This document shows, one piece after another, positions 1 to 4,409 of a stretch of 6,134 bases of DNA; position 1 is the stretch's first letter; every line of letters begins with the position of its first letter. The DNA lies in NCBI GenBank assembly GCA_905181745.1, contig CAJIYV010000161.1, positions 1 to 6,134 on the forward strand. The letters are read 5' to 3'. The notes under the pieces were generated by a model that did no database searches, was not told where the DNA came from, and worked only from the letters and a program-made list of their open reading frames with translations. Position numbers and translations under genes: made by a program. This stretch comes from an uncultured Actinomycetes bacterium. GTDB taxonomy: Bacteria > Actinomycetota > Actinomycetes > S36-B12.

Positions 1-204
1 CTTGGCTGTCTTTTTTGCTGCCTTGCGAGGAGCTGCCTTCTTTGCAGCCTTCTTGGCTGTCTTTTTTGCTGCCTTGCGAGGAGCTGCCTTCTTTGCAGCC
101 TTCTTGGCTGTCTTTTTTGCTGCCTTGCGAGGAGCTGCCTTCTTTGCAGTCTTCTTCGCTGTCTTTTTTGCTGCCTTGCGAGGAGCTGCCTTCTTCACAG
201 TCTT
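1..204. repeat. Four tandem 51-bp direct repeats inside the histone-like gene
   Basis: On the plus strand, units begin at 1, 52, 103 and 154, each starting cttggctg or cttcgctg. Units 1 and 2 are identical across 51 bp. Unit 3 differs at one base near its end (cagc to cagt). Unit 4 carries a few more changes, and the homology fades after 204. The period is a multiple of three, so each unit encodes 17 residues and changes in copy number would keep the frame. Divergence increases toward the gene's 5' end, as if the array had grown from the inner copies. The array may continue past the left edge. Confidence 0.95.
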
Positions 205-234
205 CTTGCGTGCAGTTTTCTTTGCTACCGCCAC
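1..234 (-). CDS. Histone H1/HU-tail-like lysine-alanine-rich DNA-binding protein, 5' part (3' end beyond window)
   Basis: Read on the minus strand, a frame opens with GTG at 234-232 and stays open to the left edge, giving 78 codons without a stop. Apart from valine near the N-terminus, the protein contains only Lys, Ala, Arg, Thr and Pro. It starts VAVAKKTARKKTVKK and then runs through copies of a 17-residue unit, KKAAPRKAAKKTAKKAA. There is no acidic, aromatic or other hydrophobic core residue, so the visible part should be disordered and strongly positive. The start is chosen because GGGAGG lies 4 nt upstream; the frame is open further back to a TAG near 355 but has no better start. Known relatives in composition are the basic tails of mycobacterial/Streptomyces HU proteins and bacterial H1-like proteins, which bind and compact DNA. 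Here the basic repeats begin at the N-terminus, so any folded domain would have to lie beyond the left edge. Nucleoid-binding function is inferred from composition only; a ribosome-associated basic protein is an alternative. Confidence 0.75.
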   Translation of the reverse strand, partial: MAVAKKTARKKTVKKAAPRKAAKKTAKKTAKKAAPRKAAKKTAKKAAKKAAPRKAAKKTAKKAAKKAAPRKAAKKTAK

Positions 235-238
235 GATG

Positions 239-244
239 CCTCCC
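239..244 (-). promoter_or_regulatory. Shine-Dalgarno site of the histone-like gene
   Basis: The minus strand reads GGGAGG, CATC, GTG. This purine-rich site 4 nt before the GTG at 234 decides the start, since no ATG is available in this frame and the alternative TTG further upstream has no comparable site. Confidence 0.7.
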
Positions 245-256
245 GTGTCGAGCGAT

Positions 257-273
257 CCCTGCGCTTTGCAGGG
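257..273 (-). promoter_or_regulatory. Hairpin in the leader of the histone-like gene
   Basis: CCCTGC (257-262) and GCAGGG (268-273) are perfect 6-bp inverted arms around a 5-nt loop, gcttt. The element lies 12 bp upstream of the Shine-Dalgarno site of the minus-strand histone-like gene and is not followed by a T-run in either direction, so it does not look like an intrinsic terminator. It could be a 5' UTR stem-loop affecting translation or mRNA stability, or a protein-binding site. The structure is seen in the sequence; the role is inferred. Confidence 0.4.
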
Positions 274-411
274 AACAATTACGTAACTGTGACAGAGCAA
301 ACGCGAAAATACAAAGATATCGGCGTCTATTGTCGAAGCCGTGTCGCATAACTAAAAAGGGAAATTGATCTGCATGTGCGCTTGAATGCAAACTCTGACA
401 ACATTAACTAC

Positions 412-1101
412 ATGACACAGAGCCCAGATGCAGATCAAAATGAAAAGATGATTGATATCTCGCAGACAACGGTAGGCGTACTCGGAGGTACCGGTGAGCA
501 GGGACGCGGACTTGCAACACGTTTCGCGCTAGCTGGATTGTCGGTGATTATTGGGTCGCGCACTGCTGAGCGAGCGAACGAAGTCGCAAGCGAAATTGGT
601 CATAGCGTTAAAGGCATGACCAATGTGGATGCAGCACTAGCGAGCGACCTGGTAATTGTTGCCGTTCCGTGGGATGGTCACAAAGAACTGTTGGAATCAT
701 TGGTTATTTCACTCAGTGGCAAGATTGTGGTTGACTGTGTAAATCCACTGGGATTTGATAAGCAAGGCGCTTTTCGCCTTGACGTTGCGGAAGGATCTGC
801 CGCCCAACAAGCGCAAATAATACTCGCAGATTCGAGGGTTGTGGCCGCATTCCATCACATCTCGGCAAAGTTGTTACTTGATACGGACGGCGCGCAACTC
901 AGCGGCGACGTTCTCGTTTTAGGTGATGATCGGGAGGCGACAGACCTTGTGAGTGCACTGGCCGGAACCTTGGGTGGCATGCGTGGTGTGTACGCCGGAC
1001 GTTTGCGAAATGCGGGTCAGGTCGAAGCTCTCACCGCAAACCTCATTTCAATGAATCGTCGGTACAAAGGACACGCCGGAGTGCAAATCACTGATATTTA
1101 A
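412..1101 (+). CDS. npdG: F420:NADP oxidoreductase (NADPH-dependent F420 reductase)
   Basis: This enzyme transfers hydride between NADP(H) and the deazaflavin cofactor F420 in the cytoplasm, linking the NADP pool to F420-dependent reductases. The diagnostic feature is the N-terminal Rossmann motif GVLGGTGEQGRGLATRFALAG, the GGTGxxGxGLA signature of this family, followed by IIGSRTAERA, whose SR is the usual NADP 2'-phosphate-binding pair. Other family features are DLVIVAVPWDGH, VVDCVNPLG, VVAAFHHISAKLL and the C-terminal RLRNAGQVEALTANLISMNRRYKGHAG. The start is uncertain. An in-frame GTG at 376 gives 241 residues, the ATG at 412 gives 229, and the ATG at 448 gives 217, close to the archaeal enzyme length of roughly 210-220. 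The bases from 376 to about 447 are AT-rich and encode a polar, unconserved tail, and no start has a strong Shine-Dalgarno site; I chose 412 as the middle option. It ends 12 bp before the convergent panB stop with no visible terminator between. The family call is firm. Confidence 0.9.
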   Translation: MTQSPDADQNEKMIDISQTTVGVLGGTGEQGRGLATRFALAGLSVIIGSRTAERANEVASEIGHSVKGMTNVDAALASDLVIVAVPWDGHKELLESLVISLSGKIVVDCVNPLGFDKQGAFRLDVAEGSAAQQAQIILADSRVVAAFHHISAKLLLDTDGAQLSGDVLVLGDDREATDLVSALAGTLGGMRGVYAGRLRNAGQVEALTANLISMNRRYKGHAGVQITDI

Positions 1102-1113
1102 ATCTCAGGTTTG

Positions 1114-1935
1114 CTATTGGTATGAGTTTTCGGGTCCGGGAAAGTCTCCGCTTGCCACATCGGCAATCCAACTTCCGACCGCAGATTTAATTGGCGCTCG
1201 AAGTTGGGCGTATTGGCGGACGAATTTGGGTGGCTCCTGATCGCTGATCCCCAGTAGGTCTTGCCATACGATTACTTGGGCGTTAGTAGCCTTCCCGGCG
1301 CCGATTCCCACGGTGGGAATGTCCAGCAAGTCGGTGATTCGGGCCGCTAATTCAGATGGGATCGCTTCTAAGACGATTGCTTTGGCGCCAGCATTTGCCA
1401 GAGCCTTCGCGTCGCGCATCAGAGTCTCGCCAGCCTCTCCACGGCCTTGGACTCGATAGCCGCCGAGTGAGTGAACTGACTGCGGGGTCAGACCGAGGTG
1501 GCCAATTACTGGGATCCCAGCACTGGATAACGCCTCCACTTGGGGGATGACCGGTGCGCCGCCTTCTAGTTTCACCGCTTGAGCGCCACCATCTTTCATG
1601 AATGCAGATGATGTCTCAATTGCTTGGGCAACACTTGCTTGGTAACTGCCAAAAGGCAGATCCGCGATCACTAACGGTGTGCGTGAGCCTCGAACGACTG
1701 CGCGCACCAACGGCATGAGTTCTTCGACGGTGACCGGCAGCGTTGAGTCGTAGCCGTAAACCACCATGGCTGCAGAGTCTCCAACGAGCAGGGCGTGGGC
1801 TCCCGCTTCCTCAAAAATTCCCGCACTGAGATAGTCGTAAGCGGTGATCATGGACCAACGCTGGCCACGTTCACTCATGGCGATGAGGTCGTTGAGTGTG
1901 GTTCGTCGCTCGGTGTGAGCGAAATGGGTTGACAC
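1114..1935 (-). CDS. panB: 3-methyl-2-oxobutanoate (ketopantoate) hydroxymethyltransferase
   Basis: First committed step of pantothenate and hence coenzyme A synthesis: it moves a hydroxymethyl group from 5,10-methylenetetrahydrofolate to 2-oxoisovalerate, giving ketopantoate, in the cytoplasm. The protein is 273 residues, normal for this decameric (beta/alpha)8-barrel family. Conserved residues are visible: D53 in LLVGDSAAMVVYG and D92 in VIADLPFGSY (metal ligands), K122 and E124 in AVKLEGG, H146 in VIGHLGLTPQ, and E190 in IVLEAIP (the catalytic glutamate). GIGAG near residue 210 is also typical, although the usual Asp after it is Asn here (KATNAQVIVWQDLLGI). The frame is open upstream to an ATG at 2010, but that extension (MLGALAKNSQRDPG...) does not look like family sequence. 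The GTG at 1935 has GGAG 7 nt upstream and yields the expected length. It is transcribed away from the exporter gene and shares its 207-bp upstream region. No panC or panD is in the window. Confidence 0.96.
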   Translation of the reverse strand: MSTHFAHTERRTTLNDLIAMSERGQRWSMITAYDYLSAGIFEEAGAHALLVGDSAAMVVYGYDSTLPVTVEELMPLVRAVVRGSRTPLVIADLPFGSYQASVAQAIETSSAFMKDGGAQAVKLEGGAPVIPQVEALSSAGIPVIGHLGLTPQSVHSLGGYRVQGRGEAGETLMRDAKALANAGAKAIVLEAIPSELAARITDLLDIPTVGIGAGKATNAQVIVWQDLLGISDQEPPKFVRQYAQLRAPIKSAVGSWIADVASGDFPGPENSYQ

Positions 1936-1942
1936 TTTTCTT

Positions 1943-1946
1943 CTCC
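1943..1946 (-). promoter_or_regulatory. Shine-Dalgarno site that sets the panB start
   Basis: The minus strand reads GGAG, AAGAAAA, GTG: a core Shine-Dalgarno sequence 7 nt before the GTG at 1935. It is the reason for preferring this start over the upstream ATG at 2010. Confidence 0.75.
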
Positions 1947-2076
1947 AATCTCGAGGCTCACATGGAGTCCCCGGATCACGTTGAGAATTCTTGGCTAACG
2001 CCCCCAGCATGCCATGTTGTCGTTCAGATGTCAGCCCCCCATCAGTTCAGCCTCCACCCCAAAGTGAAGGACACTT

Positions 2077-2102
2077 ATTACGGTACGGTACCGTGGCGTA
2101 AT
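2077..2102. promoter_or_regulatory. 26-bp palindrome, probable TetR-family operator
   Basis: The left half is ATTACGGTACGGT and the right half ACCGTGGCGTAAT. They are inverted copies of each other with 11 of 13 base pairs matched; the two mismatched pairs lie at 2083/2096 and 2084/2095. The centre is a perfect 10-bp palindrome, ACGGTACCGT (2085-2094), and the outer arms ATTACG/CGTAAT are perfect as well. Size and symmetry suit a TetR-type dimer, or a pair of dimers as in QacR. It lies 40 bp before the exporter ATG. TACGGT at 2079-2084 and 2084-2089 fits the loose -10 pattern TAnnnT, so a bound repressor could sit on the promoter; TACCGT inside the site fits the same pattern leftward, toward panB. 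The palindrome is seen directly; the binding protein (the downstream TetR) is inferred. Confidence 0.75.
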
Positions 2103-2142
2103 TACTGGCGATTGCAGTGTCGCTACCGGAAGTTGGGGATAA

Positions 2143-3816
2143 ATGTCAACCACGCGGCCCATGGACCCATCAGCCCGAGATTCCCACGGTGCATTTGGTA
2201 CCGAAGGTCACCCCAGGCGGTGGGCGATTTTGGCGGTACTGGTCGTCAGCCTGTTAGTGGTAGTCCTCGACAACACGATTCTCAATATCGCGTTGCCTAC
2301 GATTCAGCGTGAACTGGATGCAAGTCAATCTGAGTTGATTTGGGCCATCGATGCCTACGTTTTGGTGTTTGCTGCCTTGCTTTTCAGCTGGGGAGTAATG
2401 GGGGATCGGATTGGTCGCAAGAAAGTCCTGATCATCGGTCTGACTATTTTTGGGGTCGCATCAGCGATTGCTGCATTTTCGGCAAGTTCGGGAATGCTGA
2501 TTGGGATGCGGGCGGTTATGGGAGTTGGTGGTGCTGCGGTACTTCCCACCACCCTGGCAATCATCACCGTTGTGTTCCCACCCCACGAGCGAGGCAAGGC
2601 AATCGGCGCTTGGGCCGCAGCGGTTGGCGCTGCCGTAGCGCTAGGTCCGGTTTTGGGTGGAATACTTTTACAGCATCCTTCATGGTTCGAATGGTTGCTG
2701 GGAAATATGTGGGGGGCCGTCTTCCTGATCAACGTCCCAATTGTCATTATTGGAGTGATTGCAATTGCCCGGGTAGTTCCCGAGACCAAGAATCCACAAC
2801 CTCGAGCCCTGGACATTCCCGGATTACTGCTCTCCGTTACCGGTCTCGGGCTGTTGATTTACGGAATCATTCATGCGTCAGAAACCCGTGACTGGCTGGC
2901 TCCATCAGTTCTGATTCCAGCATTTGTGGGCATTGCGTTAATTGCGCTATTTCTATGGATTGAGTCACGCAGCGATCATGCTTCATTTGATGTCGCGCTA
3001 TTCAAGAACCGCGGATACGCGGTGAGTCTGGCGGCGATTTCGCTATCATTCTTCGCGCTCACAGGCATTATGTTCATGTTGCCGTTCTACCTGCAGATCC
3101 TTCGCGGCTTTGACCCGCTTTCAGCGGGCTTATCGTTTATCCCATTCGCCGTGGGACAGATCATTGCAGCGCCACGCTCTGCAACTATGGTGAATAGATT
3201 TGGCTACCGAGCGGTGATGTCCTTTGGCCTAGGGGCGGTGGCCGTAGCTTTAGGCGCACTGTCATTCATCCAAATTGACACGCCGATCTGGTTGATTCTT
3301 ACTGTGTTCTTCATTTTCGGTTTCGGATTGGGCAACGTCATCGCTCCAGCCTCTACCGTGATGCAAAATGTATTACCGCTGGCCCGGGCGGGTGCCGGTT
3401 CTGCTGTTCAAAACACCGTGCGCCAGGTCGGCGGAGCACTCGGTGTGGCAGTAATCGGAACAATCCTCGCTACTCGTTATGCACAAAATGTTGAACCGTT
3501 CCTGGCCAACTTGCCCGCGGAGATTTCCGATCGAGCAAAGGATCTCGGTTCCGAATCCATTATTGGAACTGTCTCGGTACTCGATCAGGCGGCCGAGAGG
3601 GGTGCTCCGGCGAGTATCATTGATCAGTTGCAGTCGGGGGCGTTTGAAGCATTTTTGAACGCTTCGCAGATTACCTCGATGATCTCAACAGCGGTAGTGC
3701 TAATTGCTTTCTTTATCGTGTTAATTGGTCTTCCCAAGATTTACCCACCACAGAAAATAAAAATTGAAGAACCTAATCAGGTGCCGGACCCCGAACCGAA
3801 TAACTCGGAGAATTAA
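2143..3816 (+). CDS. MFS multidrug exporter, DHA2 family (QacA/EmrB/LfrA type, 14 membrane helices)
   Basis: Probable proton-driven drug exporter in the cytoplasmic membrane, 557 residues. After a polar 26-residue N-terminus, helix 1 (about 27-47) carries LDNTILNIALPTI, the DHA2 motif with acidic D43. WAIDAYVL (67-74) in helix 2 matches the QacA-like pattern. Motif A, GVMGDRIGRKK (84-94), fills the helix 2-3 loop. R123 in LIGMRAVMGVGGAAVLP is the motif B arginine. Motif C, marking drug/proton antiporters, spans about G155-G173 and ends in LGPVLGG. Further hydrophobic segments bring the likely total to 14. A 68-residue hydrophilic loop (about 446-513) precedes the last helix, as is common in actinobacterial members, and the tail from 531 is proline- and acid-rich. 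The ATG at 2143 is used; GGGGAT just before it is only a weak ribosome site. The substrate cannot be read from the sequence. The next gene, tetR, starts 2 bp after the stop, so the two probably form one operon under the palindrome at 2077-2102. Confidence 0.93.
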   Translation: MSTTRPMDPSARDSHGAFGTEGHPRRWAILAVLVVSLLVVVLDNTILNIALPTIQRELDASQSELIWAIDAYVLVFAALLFSWGVMGDRIGRKKVLIIGLTIFGVASAIAAFSASSGMLIGMRAVMGVGGAAVLPTTLAIITVVFPPHERGKAIGAWAAAVGAAVALGPVLGGILLQHPSWFEWLLGNMWGAVFLINVPIVIIGVIAIARVVPETKNPQPRALDIPGLLLSVTGLGLLIYGIIHASETRDWLAPSVLIPAFVGIALIALFLWIESRSDHASFDVALFKNRGYAVSLAAISLSFFALTGIMFMLPFYLQILRGFDPLSAGLSFIPFAVGQIIAAPRSATMVNRFGYRAVMSFGLGAVAVALGALSFIQIDTPIWLILTVFFIFGFGLGNVIAPASTVMQNVLPLARAGAGSAVQNTVRQVGGALGVAVIGTILATRYAQNVEPFLANLPAEISDRAKDLGSESIIGTVSVLDQAAERGAPASIIDQLQSGAFEAFLNASQITSMISTAVVLIAFFIVLIGLPKIYPPQKIKIEEPNQVPDPEPNNSEN

Positions 3817-3818
3817 CC

Positions 3819-4409
3819 ATGCCGGAGTCAAAAGTACGAGGCCGTCCCCGAAGTGAAGACATCGACTTAGTGATTGTGGAGTCCGTCCTTGACATCATCG
3901 CCGAGGATGGAATTTCTAAGGTCACTATGGAAGGGGTTGCCCAACGGGCAGGTGTGAGCAAAGCCAGCCTGTATCGACGTTTCCCCACCAAGTCTGATAT
4001 GGCACAAGCCGCCGTTGAGCGGATGCGACAGGAAAGCCCAATTATTCCGTCGGAGGGAAGCGCCTACGAGCGTCTGCTTTACCTCATGGAAGGCACAAGA
4101 GCAGGTATTCAGAAAACTCGCTATGGCCGGATCATGCTCGCTGTGATTTCTACTAGCCATGAACATCCGGAGTTAGCGCAGCTGGTCTACAACCGAATCC
4201 TGCAGCCGCGTCGAATGCGCGTCCGCGAGATTCTTGAGCAAGGGATCGAAGCTGGTGAGTTTCCCAGCACCCTCAATATCGATGTTGCGATGCCCACCTT
4301 GATTGGGCCAATGCTGTATTTGGGCATGTGGTCAATGTGTGATCCGGTGTTACACACTAGGACGGAAGATGTCCTTCGTTCAGTTATGGGATTGCCTCAA
4401 AAGAACTAA
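3819..4409 (+). CDS. TetR/AcrR-family transcriptional repressor
   Basis: A 196-residue regulator of normal TetR size. The basic N-terminus (VRGRPRSEDID) leads into a classical TetR DNA-binding domain: helix 1 around 15-30 (IDLVIVESVLDIIAEDG), then the helix-turn-helix at about 35-55 (VTMEGVAQRAGVSKASLYRRFPTKSDM), with the family's SKASLYRRF recognition helix and the TKSD turn. The C-terminal half is helical and variable, as expected of a ligand-binding and dimerisation domain; its ligand cannot be predicted. The ATG at 3819 is supported by GGAG at 3807-3810, inside the end of the exporter gene, 8 nt upstream; with only 2 bp between the genes, translational coupling is likely. Lying next to the exporter, it most likely represses the exporter-tetR operon through the palindrome at 2077-2102. 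Its stop overlaps that of the convergent nadE. Confidence 0.95.
   Translation: MPESKVRGRPRSEDIDLVIVESVLDIIAEDGISKVTMEGVAQRAGVSKASLYRRFPTKSDMAQAAVERMRQESPIIPSEGSAYERLLYLMEGTRAGIQKTRYGRIMLAVISTSHEHPELAQLVYNRILQPRRMRVREILEQGIEAGEFPSTLNIDVAMPTLIGPMLYLGMWSMCDPVLHTRTEDVLRSVMGLPQKN

Larger units (their letters stand above)
235..411. other. Divergent intergenic region between the histone-like gene and npdG
   Basis: This stretch must hold the promoters of both flanking genes. Besides the hairpin at 257-273 it has TTACGTAA at 279-286, the core of an imperfect 14-bp palindrome (276-289, CAATTACGTAACTG) that could be a regulator site or part of the leftward promoter. TATTGT at 328-333 fits the loose actinobacterial -10 pattern TAnnnT on the plus strand, but I see no convincing -35. 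AGGGA at 358-362 is a possible ribosome site for a GTG at 376, although its 13-nt spacing is long. No tRNA or small ORF with a good start is visible. Confidence 0.4.
1936..2142. other. Divergent control region between panB and the exporter gene
   Basis: Besides the large palindrome, this region has a small inverted repeat immediately to its left: AAGTG (2062-2066), aagga, CACTT (2072-2076). The exporter start at 2143 is preceded by GGGGAT (2135-2140), a weak Shine-Dalgarno-like run. If panB is transcribed from a promoter near the palindrome it would have a leader of roughly 130 nt; I see no riboswitch-like structure or convincing closer promoter in that stretch. The open frames crossing it have no coding character. 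Confidence 0.45.

Noticed and set aside
1..204. CRISPR array
   Set aside because: The repeats are head-to-tail 51-bp units without unique spacers and encode a periodic protein in frame.
2..368. Two long plus-strand open frames across the repeat region, rich in Phe/Ala/Leu
   Set aside because: They are antisense readings of the Lys/Ala codon repeats (AAG/AAA gives CTT/TTT), have no homology-like features, and conflict with the minus-strand frame that has a Shine-Dalgarno site and a sensible basic composition.
764..780. Hairpin AAGGCG, ctttt, CGCCTT inside npdG
   Set aside because: It lies in the middle of a conserved coding region, encodes ordinary residues (GAFRL), and a 6-bp stem is likely to arise by chance in a gene of this size.
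1936..2010. N-terminal extension of panB from an ATG at 2010
   Set aside because: The 25 extra residues do not resemble PanB, and the GTG at 1935 has a well-placed GGAG and gives the family's usual length.
2194..2205. A second GGTACC-centred imperfect palindrome (TTTGGTACCGAA) early in the exporter gene, possibly a second operator
   Set aside because: Only 5 of 6 pairs match, the flanks differ from the main operator, and a 6-bp restriction-type palindrome is expected by chance at this scale.
1896..2312. Plus-strand open frame crossing the panB start, the intergenic palindrome and the exporter start
   Set aside because: It runs through the operator and in the wrong frame through conserved exporter sequence; no ribosome site or domain-like content.
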